From NCBI GenBank assembly GCA_963556495.2, contig OY747712.1, forward strand, positions 29,718,235 through 29,782,234: a stretch of DNA of 64,000 nt, given 5' to 3'. Shown here piece by piece: positions 38,084 through 50,175 of the stretch. Below the pieces are notes generated by a model that worked only from the letters and a program-made list of their open reading frames with translations, ran no database searches and was not told the DNA's origin. A program made the translations under genes and the position numbers. How positions within the stretch are numbered: the first letter of the stretch is position 1; each line of letters opens with the position of its first letter. The DNA is from Valencia hispanica (taxonomy: Eukaryota > Chordata > Actinopteri > Cyprinodontiformes > Valenciidae).

Positions 38084-38183
38084 CTGATGAACTTCATGGT
38101 CCCAAATACAGCTGAGGTTGCCTTGATGATCTGGCTGTTTACTCCCTGCTGAAACTCGTTCATAGTTTGGACTGTTGCTGCTC
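38084..38183 (-). other. Exon-like stretch on the - strand, probably from a transposon
   Basis: Read on the - strand, an acceptor-like TTTTGACAG and a consensus donor CAG/GTAAGA bracket 100 bases. Two of its frames are open; one reads AATVQTMNEFQQGVNSQIIK then ATSAVFGTMKFI. I do not recognise the protein. The region upstream on that strand (38200-38940) looks like a leader, but no element ends were found. It could be chance. Confidence 0.25.
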
Positions 38184-39329
38184 CTGTCAAAATAAGTAAT
38201 ATTTAGATATAATTGATATTTTTTTTAAATGAACTCTTCAAAGATATTCATTTAGGTCAAAATCGACCCACTTCACCCCCAAAACTTTTCCCCCTTATTT
38301 AGAAAAAAAGAACATCATTAGCACATGCACTCAGCCCCTCCACTCCTTGCAGAGGCTCACCCGACCTTTCAATTGAAAACTCAGCTAACATGGAAAGTAA
38401 ATCCAGAAAAGATATGGCGTCACATAAAAAAAACGTGATGTAGATTTTTGATTACTTAATACGTTCCTCTGGTTTTTGGCAGGAATGTGATGTCATAGAA
38501 ATTAGCTCTCCTCAGATGAAGAAGCATACGCAAAAGTTTAGTTTTAGTTTTAAAAACTTTGCTTTTGATGCAGATGGATAGGAAAAGCCAAAGGATGCCA
38601 ATACACTCAGATGCTAGCTGCGCTAACGCTATAGCTAAAACTCTATCGCCCTTTTTAAGTTGCTCTCAGACACTAAAGTTTCTGCATCAGCAACAGAAAC
38701 GTAGTAAACCTCCCGAATGGCATAACCTAATGTTATCGGTCTGAGCATGCTCACTGAGATCTGTTTTCCCAGGTGGGGAGTTGGTGCTGAGTCTGCATCA
38801 CGCAAAGCCCCGTTCTATGACAAATTAATGGAGCAAATTGTCCATCAGTGGACAGCTCTGAACACAGTTGCTACTGGAGACATTTGGTTAGCCCCGGTCT
38901 GTGTTTACAAAAAAAACAAAAAAACTGTATTTTAGAATAAAATGATCCTTTTTTAGGTCTCTTGGAACATTTCTGTGTATCAGCAGCAAATTTAAGTTAA
39001 ATGGAATGTCATGTATACTTAACAAAAATAGGCAATAACTAACAGATGATAAAATCATCTGCTCTTTATTAAAAAGAACTCTGTCTTCAAAAAATTTTTT
39101 ATCATCATATCAAAAATTATATCAAGTATTGAGTATTTTTATTAGTATTGGTATTGAATTTGAGAGTTTAGCACCATGACTACCTCACCAGGAGCAAAAA
39201 CTGACGCTTACAGAGAAATTGTTTCTCAACATAAGTTACTCAATTTCTGTTTTTAGGAAATGCATTATTTTTTTAAATAATACACCGGCTTAAAAAAATG
39301 AATTGCGAAGTAAAAAAAAATGCTGTCTG

Positions 39330-40320
39330 GTGCGTTCTCCCCAAGCTGCAGGGCAGCGCAGCAAAGGACAGGGTAGGGCACGGCACAGCAGCTCGTGTTT
39401 ACAAAAGCCAGTCCAAGTGCAGCTTTATGGATGAACCACAAAGGAAATTTTTTTGTACTATCCCGGTCGCCACTAATGTATGGCGGAGTGCACCGTGCAC
39501 ATAGCTGGCAGATTTGTTTCTGTGTGTGATAGGAGCCAAAGATCCCGTTGGTCACACTGACAAAAGAACATTGAAAAGGCTGTGCAATTTCAGAGTTAAA
39601 GGCGCTATATGCAATTTTCTGAAATTTAAGCTCGCGACTGACCTCATGGGGCCAGAAACGGAACTGCTCTTCCTTTCTGCTCGCTCTCGCAGTGCACGCT
39701 CGTGCGCCGGTCGCTCTCAATCTTCTATCTTTTTCGGGTGCTTGTCAGGGGTTTAACTTTCTTAGTCTTATGTGGAGTTACTGTTGGTGTCAAAGTTGTC
39801 CTGCGTCTCTTCTGTGTATTCGCACAATCCATTTAACTGCTTGTGAGTGCTGACTACCGGTAGTGGCAGAGTGATCTGAAACATTTAACATGAACGCGCT
39901 TGACGTCACATCCGCAGACAGCGCGGGAAAATCCGACCCGACAGATAATACAAAAAATTGGATACAGGCTTATAGGTGCACCCACTGTGACAAGGTGTCA
40001 GTATGCTCATCAGGAGATGTTTGAGTCATAAATAGTCAAATAAAAAGGCTATTGTTACGTTTATTTTAGGGAAAAAGTTGCATATAGCCTCTTTAATGTA
40101 TTAAATTGACAGCAAAAAAACAAAGACTGGAGTATACACTTTAGGTGTCTTTGGGAGAATGCTCCTTTTTATTTGTATTACTTTGAATAGAAAATAATAC
40201 TTATTTGCTTGTCATAGGTTTGTTTTCTAATTAAAAGTAATTATTTCTATTTAGATTTTAAAGACAATTCAGTCTCTGAAGTATATGTTACTATTCTTTC
40301 CAACCACAAAGAGCAGAGCG
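39330..40320. mobile_element. Partial copy of the 40482-41370 hAT family, hosting a TTAA element
   Basis: 39485-39530 (GGAGTGCACCGTGCACATAG) matches 40845-40890 closely, and 40295-40320 (CCAACCACAAAGAG) matches 41267-41290, in the same order and orientation. The two ends of this copy are not clear. The copy is split by the TTAA element at 39600-40092. Confidence 0.65.
39600..40092. mobile_element. TTAA-flanked miniature element nested in a hAT copy
   Basis: TTAA at 39596-39599 and 40093-40096 flank inverted ends AGGCGCTATATGCAA and AGAGGCTATATGCAA (right end reversed). The interior is CpG-rich (GCACGCTCGTGCGCCGG, CGCGGGAAAATCCG). No coding region is recognised. It interrupts the repeat copy that is uninterrupted at 40740-41300, so it is the younger insertion. 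Confidence 0.85.
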
Positions 40321-40481
40321 TTAATTGTGTTTATTTAATTATCAAATTAATGCATTAAAAATATTAATGCATTTAATCACAGTTTGCATACCAAGCTATG
40401 CGAAACGTTTGTCAGTGCTCGATTTCCTAGTACACAGATTACAGTGATGCCTACGTCAGAGCTAAGCTAGATATAATAAAG

Positions 40482-41370
40482 TAGGGTGAACAACTGTCCT
40501 CTTTTTCCCAGACATGTCCACTTTTCACGTGCTGCCCAGGGCATCCGAAGGGAATTCATAGATTGATGAAAATGTCCAGGATTTCATCATTTATCAGGGG
40601 ACCATACTTAAACTGACTGGTGATGCATGCAGTACGACAGCCTTTCTCTCGTGTGATGTCCTCATGCTGCTGCCTTGTGTCTGGTTCTGATCTGTTCATA
40701 GATGAAGCAGACAGCAGGGTTGCGCCATGCGGCACTGCACTGTGCTGGGCTGCAATGTGCCGCACCACGTGGCTGCTGTTTACAAGAAGTCAAACCACAA
40801 GCTATAACCGCAAAATATATACTTTCTGTTTGCAACAAACGGGTCACGGAGTGCACTATTCACATAGCTGGCATATGTGTTTCTGTGTGTGACAAAAGTG
40901 GCAAAGTTCCCGTAGGTCACAAGTACACAAAAACTATAATATTGATGTGCAAAGTGAGAGTTAATCTATAAATTGGCTGAGGAGGATGAAGATGAAAACA
41001 AAGACTGAGAGCATACACTTTCATTGTCTTTTTGAGACTACTGCTTTTTATTACACTGAAAAGTAAATACTTGTTTTCTCAGAATATTATTTTAGATTTT
41101 TGTTTCATTTTTGTCTACTGCGACTTAAAATGTAAACTATTATTGTTGCTGGTAAATTTTCAAAGTCAGAAGAGAAATTATTTTTATCATTATTTATATC
41201 CAGAGATTTTAAAGTCATTTTTGTACTTGTGAAAGACTTTTTGAAGTTTGTTATTTAATTATTCTTTCTAACCACAAAGAGAATGCACGCTTTAAATGTG
41301 TAAAATATGAAACATTTTCAGGACTGGGCCAAGTGTCCTCCTTTTTGGAAATCTAAATATGGTCAACCTA
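40482..41370. mobile_element. hAT-like non-autonomous element (889 bases)
   Basis: Begins TAGGGTGAACAACTGTCC and ends, reversed, TAGGTTGACCATATTTAG. AATAAAG lies directly on both sides (40475-40481 and 41371-41377), a 7-base match close to the 8 expected for hAT. It has no recognisable transposase. A related partial copy lies just upstream. Confidence 0.7.
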
Positions 41371-41539
41371 AATAAAGAATCTTTTTTGCTATTATTTCTT
41401 AATGACAAAGTTCTTAAAATGTCCTTAAAGTACTTAAAATGACACTTCAGTTTAGGTTTGTTCATTTGTGGCCAATTATATTTTAGTCTTTTACTTCTGT
41501 TCTGAATTGCATTTTTTCAAACATGAAAAAATGTTTGGG

Positions 41540-42946
41540 CTTCCAGCTCATAAAACTCATGAAAACAGGAATTCAAAAAATTGGATTACTGTGAAGAAAT
41601 CAGCCCAAATTTTACAGGGCATGAATGTTTTAAACAGAGTGTCACACACTACTCATCTCCTAAACTCAAAGCACCTGCACAGGTTTTCCCATGTTTCAAT
41701 AAATTGCTTCACTTTGGTTGATTGTCTCAGTTAGGTTCAGTTTGGGGAAGACTGCAGACTTGACAACTGGCTAGAAGACCATCATTGATACCCTCCATAG
41801 GATGGGCAAGCCACAAAAGTTCATAGCTAAGAAGGCTGGCTGTTCAGAGTGCTGTGTCCAAGCATATTAATGGAAAGTCTAGTGGAAGGGCAAAATGTGG
41901 CAGGAGTAGACGCACCAGCAGAAGAGCTGACCGTAGGCTTCAGTGGATTATCAAACAGAGACAATTCATTAATCTGGCAGAGATCCAGAAAGAGTGGAAT
42001 GAGGTGGGAATCACAGTGTCAAAAACCACCACATTCAGACACGTCTCAAAGGGAAGAAGGACTGGATTTGTTGGTCAGTGGTCCAAGGTCCTCTTTTCCG
42101 ATGAAAGTAAAGTGTGCATTTCATTCGGAAATCAAGGTCCAAGGGTTTGAAGTAAGACAGGTGAGGAACAGAACCCAAGCTGCTTGAGGGTTCTGTGTGA
42201 AATATTCACAGTCAGTCATGTTTTGGGGAGCAATATCCGGTGCACGTGTTTGTAAAATCTGCTCTCCAAAATCCAAGGTTACCGCATCAGTCTACCAGAA
42301 TGTTTTTGAGGACTTCATGATTCCTTCTGCTGAGGATCTTTATGGAGATGCAGATTTCATCTTCCAGTAGGACCTGGCCCCTGCCAATACCGACAGAAGC
42401 ACCAAAACCTGGTTTGATGCCCATGCCATCACAGTGCTTGACTGGCCAGCCAACTCGCCGGACCTAAGCCCCACTGAGAATCTATTAGGTATTATCAAGA
42501 AGAAAATGAGAGGCACCAGACCCAAAAACAAAGAACAGCTTACAGGAAATCTGGGCTTCCATAACTCCCAGGCAATGCCACAGGCAGATTGCCTCAATGC
42601 CACAAGGCAGTGATTAAGGCAAAGGGAGTATTGAAGATTAACATATCGTTTTCAAAGTGCCATATTTTGATTGATTTGATGTGATCCTAATTTCTTCCTT
42701 TTTTTCTGCAAAAACTGAGCCGTAAATGGTGATTTCTTCACAGTATTTAAATTTTCAGAATTCCTGTTTTTGTGGGTTTTATGAGCAGGAATCCAAAGTT
42801 ATGAACAAATAAACAACTTAATACTTGTACTTGAAATTGTTTAAGTTGTGGGTACTGAATAGATAATCTATAGAAGTTTAACGTTTTGAATGGAATTATG
42901 GAAATAAATAAACTTTTCCATGATATTCAATTTTTTTTGAAAGGGT

Positions 42947-42949
<3 letters not shown>
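41540..42949 (+). mobile_element. Decayed Tc1-like transposon, + strand
   Basis: The inverted ends are partly preserved: CTCATAAAACTCATGAAAAC near 41550 pairs with GTTTTTGTGGGTTTTATGAG at 42768-42787, and CTGTGAAGAAATC with GATTTCTTCACAG. The right end continues to TTTGAAAGGGTCTT at the start of a TA microsatellite. Of a different Tc1 subfamily from the copy at 3866. Confidence 0.85.
41854..42150 (+). pseudogene. Tc1-like transposase fragment
   Basis: The frame reads MSKHINGKSSGRAKCGRSRR (helix-turn-helix linker with a GRAKCGR motif in place of GRPR), WIIKQRQFINLAEIQKEWNE, then LFSDESKVCISFGNQGPRV containing the first catalytic Asp. Later pieces in other frames recover the second Asp region (near 42360, QxDLAPANT-like) and the SPDLSPTENLL stretch (42460-42485) with the catalytic Glu. 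A deletion around residue 80 and several frameshifts make it inactive. Confidence 0.85.

Positions 42950-43024
<75 letters not shown>
42950..43024. repeat. TA microsatellite
   Basis: About 37 uninterrupted TA units directly at the right end of the Tc1-like element, whose target site is TA. Confidence 0.98.
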
Positions 43025-43029
<5 letters not shown>

Positions 43030-45911
43030 GCACTCACACAAGTGTGAGTCTAATGATAAGGAAGTAAACAATATTTAGGATTCCCCATAACTAGAAAATT
43101 TCACATAAACCCTACAAAGTTTTGACCCACCCTTAGAGCTCTGCAAGTATGGAGCAATCACTGAGTTAATGAACAGTATCTTGTATTCTGTTGGACTTAC
43201 CAAAAATTCACTACTAGCCATATGACATGTCTAAAAAGAAACCCTTAATGAATCAGACTTTGTTTATACACCTGAAAGCAAGAATTGAATTGCAAACACA
43301 GAAACAGAGCTTCCCTCCATGGCATCTTTTCCCCACTGCAAGAATTACTGAGTGGAGCACCCATCCCCAGGGTCTGTCAGGAACAGTGTGCCTGTGGCCG
43401 GTAATTGATAATGCGGCCCAGGCAGCCCTCACCCTGGTCAGTGGAGCGTGAACTAGCTTGAGAAGTAGAGAGTCTGGAGTGCACAGAGGAAAAGCTCAGC
43501 CCCTACATTGCTGAGTGGAGAATGAGAAAGGGAGGGGCTAGAGGTGAAAGCCGACTAGGGCAGACGGGGCATAATCCACAAAAACAGACCCCATTCATTC
43601 CTTCACATTTACATTTTGCCATGTAGGAGAATAACATGACACTCAATCCCAGAGATACTGATCCCAATGAAAACTGTAGAATTATCCCACTTCCCAACAA
43701 AATATTATTTACAAAGAACTGCAACTGGTGAAAAGGTTAAGATTGTTTTCTTCTACTGTGTCTTCTTGTGCAGAGGCAGTATATGCAGCTAGGGAAAACC
43801 TACAGAAAAAACGAAGCAGGGTTGTCATTAAAGCTATATTTGATGACTGCTAATAGGAGATGCTTTTCAGAAAAAGACTGATTTTCAGGTGGGGTTTAAA
43901 CTTGTAAAATATGTTTTCAAGTTAGCTTTATAAGACGATGTGGTTCAAATCATTATTGAACTTAAAGTTTTAGTGGATCTAGCACATTAAAGAGGTTGGT
44001 TGAGGTGAGATCAAGCTTGAAAGTTATTTGTTCCATTAAATACATTATTATGCACTTAGAACCAAATTTAATTTAATATTTTTACGCAGATTTAAACAAC
44101 TGCTTAAGCAGATAATGGCAATATTGATTAAAGCTATTTATTTACATTCCTTTAATAGTCAAAATCAAATAAGCCGCACATAAACACCTCTTATACCTGA
44201 AGTGTGTTGAACAGTTTGTGTGACGGCATGACATTGAAGAGGGTGGAAGTTATTAAAGTGCCTTGTATCTAGATTAATTGACCAACCATATGTATGCAGT
44301 CAGGTGTACAGAGGATGAAGGGTGGAAAATTCTATTCAGCGTGACCAAAATTATATTTACATTGTACTGTTATTCCAAATGCATGAATTTAAAAAGTAAC
44401 ATTTCATAAATAATTTAGTTCATGATGAATCAACTGTTTTGGGAATGTGACATTAAATTGGTTTATAAAACCCTATTTGTTTGTTGCATGTAAAAGCTCT
44501 TTTCACAATAGTCAAGATTATAATCATAGATTGTCGAATGTTCTTTTTTAAGGTTTCCCTTGGCCTCCAGAGGCTCTATAGTGTGCTTGACCCTGTTTTG
44601 CATAAAGCAACCTGCACCTCAACCTTATTTAAATAAGACAGAGCTAGTGTGACACTCGACCTCTTGAAATGCAACATGGCACTAAAGGAGGCATTGCAGG
44701 GCTGACTTAGTTGATGAATAGGAAACATTAACATGATTTATACTTTTGATATATACCATTATAGCTCCCTATATTCAGACCAACTCAACCCAACAACAGA
44801 TTAAATTCAAAATCAGTCCTTGCTGGAGTAATGTTAGGGTACTCCAGTTACAACTTAGACAGAGCTCTTATATTTTTAGCTGATACTCAGACCAAATACA
44901 AATGAAAAAAACTGGAGTCAAATCTGCTTTCTATATTGTGCTTAATAGATATTTGATCCTGTATTACTGGAATTATGCTGGTTCAAACTTTTATCAACCA
45001 GTTTTAAATGATTGATTAATGATTTAAAAATAATAGTTTCTCTAGTTAAAATAGCATTATGTATTCATGCATAATTTGAATTATTTGAGAAATGAAACAT
45101 TTTTGAAATGTGCAAATTTCACTGTTTGTGACACCAAGATCCTAAAGATTGGTTATCTTCTATCATACCTCCCGCCGAGCCAGGCTTTTTTTGACATGTC
45201 AAGAAATTCTGTAGTATTAGCGAAGAAACTCTACACTATTGCCACATTTACAACACATATTGCTACTGAATATGTAGATCCCCTATATGTGCAAATAATG
45301 ATACACTCCCTTGAACACGCCAAAAGCCTGAAGTGTCTCCAACTGCAGGGCAGTCTGGGCTACTTCTTTGAAAAATTCTAAAAATTAAAAAAAATAGAAT
45401 TCTTAAAAAAATATTTAAACCTGTACTTTTAAGACATGACTGGATTTGATCTTTATTTTTTCATGTTCAGACCCATGTGAAAATGTTTTTAGATATGTGA
45501 CAAGATAGAATTGATCATTTTTCTACAACTTTCCAGTTATTGCTGGTTTAATTTGATCTATTGCATAAATCATTTAAGCTTTGTGGTTGTAATATGACAA
45601 AATATGAAAAGGTGAGGTGAGACTGCTAGTAAGGTACTATCAGCCAAGTTCTCTCTGGGAGTGTAGAACACATGTGCTCCATGAATCAACAGCTAATTAA
45701 CTTAAACCAGCTTACCATGCTCTGATCTTTAAAGAGGGCATCTTGACCATACTTACCCTCAAGGTGTATGAATACTTTGTAAGACACTGTTCCTCCAGAA
45801 TTATCAAGCAGAAGCAAAGCTGTGGAATTATTTTAAATCATTTCGTTTTTACATTACAAAAACAACTGTTGGCTAAAGGACTGTTCTTACTCTGCTTTTC
45901 TGTTTCTGCAG

Positions 45912-46036
45912 CCCCATCAATTGTTCCCATCATGCACCAGATCAGCTCCACCATGAACAGCTTCACACTATCATGGCCTCAACCAGAACAACCCAATGGC
46001 ATCATCCTTGACTATGAGCTACGTTACTATGAGAAG
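45912..46036 (+). CDS. ephb1: ephb1 exon 6: first half of the second fibronectin III domain
   Basis: A 125-base exon between TTTCTGCAG and GTAAGC. With the base left by exon 5 it reads (A)[38 protein letters not shown] and [14 protein letters not shown] and DYELRYYEK are the A-C strands of the membrane-proximal FN3 domain; the PIMHQ and [12 protein letters not shown] forms are those of EPHB1. The split of this domain over two exons is usual for Eph genes. It exits in phase 0. An upstream ATG in the same frame (near 45743) is an intronic read-through, not a start. Confidence 0.97.
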
Positions 46037-46646
46037 GTAAGCTGTGAATGTGTGCATTTGCATGAGTCTTTATCTCCACTTAAATTTCTTTTACTTGTGC
46101 TCTTCATATGTAGAGGATGTTACCTGCAATGCTGCAGAATCTAAGCTCCTAGATATCTGCAAGCTGTTCCCCTGGGTTGATAATATGTTCTGTCCCTGTG
46201 TTCCCTCCACGTCTCCCACTGTTCTTTGGTTTCTGCTGCTGATGAAGTGAAAAGGCTGACCTCTGCACCAGGCCCACTCTGCACAGTGCAGTAACCCTGT
46301 CCCGCTGGGAAAATGCATTGCGTCTGGAGGGAGTCACATCGACCTGTCTCCTCACACACAATACGTCTGCTTTATTAAGTCACCAGCACTACCCTTCGGT
46401 TACTACTCTGCTGTAGTATTGACCTGTAGGCTTTTCCAATGGCCTCAGACATAATAATACTCAGATACTGGAGACTTCAGCTTTTGGTTTTGGGCGTTGT
46501 TTGTTTTTCTAAAGCAGATCCATACGTATAGCAAGCCGGGTAATGCATAGTTTATCTTTATCATTGTAGGAATTTTTGAGACTTAGTTCGCCTTCTCTAT
46601 TTTCTGCTTTCCACATAGAAGATAATAATCAATATATAGTTATGAA

Positions 46647-46648
<2 letters not shown>

Positions 46649-46679
<31 letters not shown>
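46649..46679. repeat. TG microsatellite
   Basis: About 15 uninterrupted TG units. Confidence 0.95.
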
Positions 46680-46680
<1 letters not shown>

Positions 46681-47491
46681 TATTTTTTACATTATTGTTG
46701 AGTTCTTTACATCTCACAAACTTGCTGTGTCTTAAGTTTCTAGATCAATATTCACAGCGCCAGCTTAGAATAGTTTGTCATGTTAAACGTTTCCTATTGG
46801 GACAAGCAACAAAAGTTTTTCAAAAATGATGTTGCAATCTGAATCCTAGGTCTTCAAATTTGTTTTTCCCTTCTGATGTTTCACAGCTCAGGGAGCTGAA
46901 TCCGACTGCCATGGCGCTGACAAACCTTATCCACCAGGCAGCCTAGTATCATGTAAATAGCACTTACACAGCCCCCATTACCTCATGAATATCAATCAAA
47001 CCTGATGTTTAGTTTAGAGCTTCCTCAAACAAATAGACGAACACAGCTTAATCACAAATTAGTGAACTATCAAGGACATGATTGCTAATTGCACTGCGAT
47101 AATTCAGTGATGACTGAGACTGTGCTCCATGCTGCCAGGCTGAACATACCTACATCACCCCCTATTTGTTCCAGACTTCAAATATCTTATCTGTGTGGAA
47201 AACGTTCCACCGTGTGAGAGTGAGTAAGACACAGAAGGTGAGTCAGAGTGATGGCTTTGTGACACACTGGGCTGTCGAGATGAGATTTCCCCTTTGGTGG
47301 TCCTCATTTGACACTCAGTATTTTGGATCTGACAAAGCTTTTCACACATTCTAAACAGTCTTTCCTTCAGCCAGAGATCACTGACGGAGATGTCAGAGAT
47401 GTGTTTTTATACCTGATTAAGCACTAAATCTGTCTCCATCTCTTTCCCTCCATGTCTCTTCCTGCCTTTCTTTCTCCTATTCTCTCATATA

Positions 47492-47684
<193 letters not shown>

Positions 47685-48063
47685 ACACACAATATATATA
47701 CACACAAAACATCTCATAATTCCTGTTTGCTGAATGCCACATAAATGAGAGAAACATTTTGAGACCTATTTATCAATGTCTTCAAAATCAGAAGTTTACA
47801 TTTCCTCAGAATTTGGTAGCATTGCCTTTGAACTGTATGCATCCGTGTATCATTCGATCTCTCTATATTCAATTGACAACCAAAATGAAAAAGTGATTCT
47901 TCAAATACAAAAATAAAACAGTCTTGGTTTTCATATTTTCAATGTACTGTAAGTCTTGGAATAAAAGTACAAAATGGAGAAACGGGCTGCAGGACCGAAT
48001 TAGATTTTAAAATGTCATCAACCGGAAGTTGTGTTGGAGAGTCCAGAGACCCCTCATATATAT

Positions 48064-48675
48064 AGTGGTGCTAAAAGGTATTTGGCAGTCCAAGGTTGTG
48101 CAAGTTGTCTAACTTAAAAAGATGAGAGAGGTCTGTACAGTTACTCTACAACTGTGAGAGACAGAATAAAAAAAAAAATCCAGGAAATCAAATTTTATGA
48201 ATTTTAAAGAATTTATTTGTATAATGGTGCTGAAAATTGGTATTTAGCATCTACAAACGAGCAAGAATTCTGACCCTCACAGAACTGATATTACTTCTTT
48301 AAGAAGCTCTTCGATCCTCCACTCTTTACCTGTATTAATGGCACCTGTTTGAACATGTTTTTTTGATTAAAAGACACCTGTCGACGCTTTCAAACAATCA
48401 AATTTGTCTTGGCCAACCTCCACCATGGCCAAGACCAGAGAGCTATTCAAAGCATCAGGGACAAGATTGTACACCTGCACAAGGTGTATAATAGGCAAGG
48501 TATAAAAGGCAAAGGTGTACAATAGGCAAGCAGCTTGGTGGAAAAGATCAACTGTTGGACCAATTATTAGAAAGTTGAAAAAATACCAGAGCACTGACAA
48601 TCTACCTTGACCTGGGGTTTCATGCAAGATCTCACCTAATTTTGTACACACGATCTTGAGAACGGTGAGGATCAG
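48064..48675 (+). mobile_element. Tc1-like transposon, 5' part only
   Basis: Starts near TAGTGGTGCTAAAAGGTATT, a Tc1-type end. On the + strand, from ATGGCCAAGACCAGAGAGCT at 48425, the reading in shifting frames gives MAKTRELFKASG, STVGPIIRKLKKYQS and TDNLP, equivalent to the first helix-turn-helix of the transposase (MAKTKELSKDTR, STVGAIIRKWKTY in relatives I know). It ends abruptly at about 48675 where LINE sequence begins; the rest and the right end are missing. Confidence 0.75.
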
Positions 48676-49480
48676 TTTTAACTATAAACTTCATCAAAAA
48701 GGAAAGTTTTAAGCCTGGTCTTAAAAGTATACAGAGTGTCTGCCTCATGGACTAAAACTGGCATCTGACTCCCATTCTACTTTTAGGAATCCTAGGAGCC
48801 TAATGTATACCTTCTGTCTGCGAGCCAAGTGCTCTGTTAAGAATATATGGAACAATCAGATCTCTGATGTATGATGGAGCTTGATTATTATTATTATTGT
48901 TATATTAAGAAGGATAATCTTAAAGTCTATTCTAGATTTAACAGGGAGCCACTGAAGGCAAGGCAAGGCTAGGCAATTTTATTTGTATAGCACATTTTTA
49001 ACACAAGGTAATTCAAGGTGCTTTGAAGGAAAGCTAAAACAGGAGAAATGTGATCTCTCCTTTTAATATTTATCAGAACTCTTGCTGCAGCTATTTTGAA
49101 TCAACTGTAGGCTTTTAATTTTGTTGACTTCCCGGTAGTAAGGAATTACAGTCAGCTAGCCTTGAAGTAACAAATGCATGGATTAGTTGTTCAGCATCAC
49201 TCCTGGATAGGATGTTTCTGATTTTAGCAATATTCCAGAGATGAAAGAATGAAATCCTAGAAACCTGTTTAATATGGGATTTGAATGTCATGTCTTGGTA
49301 AAAAATAACACAGAGATTTTTTTGCGTTATTCCCTGAAGCCAAATTAATACCATCCAGATGAAGTGATTGACTAAGCAGTTTCTTTTTCAGAGCTTCTGG
49401 TCCAAAGACGACAACTTCGGTCTTGTCAGAATTTAAAAGCAGAAAATTTAGTGTAATCCATGTTTTTATGTCTTCAAGAT
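48676..49480 (-). mobile_element. L2-like LINE remnant, C-terminal part
   Basis: Read on the - strand, the copy gives LLFLNSDKTEVVVFGPEAL-like sequence near 49390-49440, then KNLCVIFYQDMTFKSHIKQV, AEQLIHAFVTSRLADCNSLL (the conserved HAFVTSRLDYCNSLL block) and, at 48676-48735, DTLYTFKTRLKTFLFDEVYS, the usual C-terminus. Frameshifts interrupt it. A 66-base LINE tail is inserted at 48958-49023. The copy differs from the LINE at 17013. Confidence 0.85.
48958..49023 (-). mobile_element. 66-base LINE 3' tail inserted in the LINE
   Basis: GCAAGGCAAGGCTAGGCAAT followed by TTTATTTGTATAGCACATT and TTCAAGGTGCTTT is, reversed, the 3' end of an L2-like LINE or derived SINE with a TTGCC-repeat terminus. 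TGAAG directly flanks it (48953-48957 and 49024-49028), and the host LINE sequence resumes cleanly after it. It is a severely 5'-truncated insertion, similar to the tail at 17013-17070. Confidence 0.75.
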
Positions 49481-50175
49481 TGAATAAATATATATTGTGT
49501 GTCAGGAGTCACACTGTTTTCTGCTCTTGAATGGATTGTTGCATGTTGTAATGTGTCTAAGTCGACTAGTCTTAGTTGCTGCTGAGAGCCTTCCTGCTCG
49601 CTCCATCTTACTGGAGCTGTCTCATACTCATTTAGAGTGGTCTCCTCTCATGCAGCCGTTAACCCTGACACCTTCAACTGAGCAATATAGAAACAATATT
49701 ATGTTTGCAAATATATATTTAATACGATCATTCATACAGATCCAAAGTCAATTACATGCATTCCATTTTGATCCTAGTTATCAAACGATGCAGCCCAGTT
49801 CAATTTATAATTACAATTGTGAAACAAAAGTCTTCTGTCTTAGGAATCCATGCCAATTGCATCAAGTCACTGACTTACAGCAATCACTCCTCCTGGACAA
49901 GAATGTAGTGACAGTGGACAGTTGATTGCATTAAGTAATTGCCTTTGCACCAATTCCTCATACCGAGCATGTGAATTCTGACAGTGGAAAGGAAAGCTCC
50001 CCTTTAATAGGAAAAAAACTCAAAACCCTCTTTATTGTGTGCAGCCATCTGCCACGACCGACTAAGGATTTCAGAGGACAGAGCATACACACAAAAAACA
50101 GAAGTACTGATGCAGAAGTGCTTTTTACAGAATCATTTCTCTAAAAAATTTGAGTAAGTCAATTCTTAATACATA

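Larger units (their letters stand above)
24238..45911 (+). other. ephb1 intron 5
   Basis: The longest intron in the window, starting GTGAGT and ending TTTCTGCAG. It contains, in order, a TTAA element (26756-27395), a poly-C tract (32375-32393), a decayed Tc1 (33261-34373), a hAT derivative (36011-37755), an exon-like stretch (38084-38183), two related hAT copies (39330-41370) with a TTAA element in the first, a second Tc1 (41540-42949) and a TA microsatellite. I see nothing identifiable in 24240-26750, 27400-32370, 34380-36000 and 43030-45900. Confidence 0.85.

Noticed and set aside
45743..46144. ATG-initiated ORF covering exon 6
   Set aside because: Start and end are intronic; only 45912-46036 is ephb1 coding sequence.
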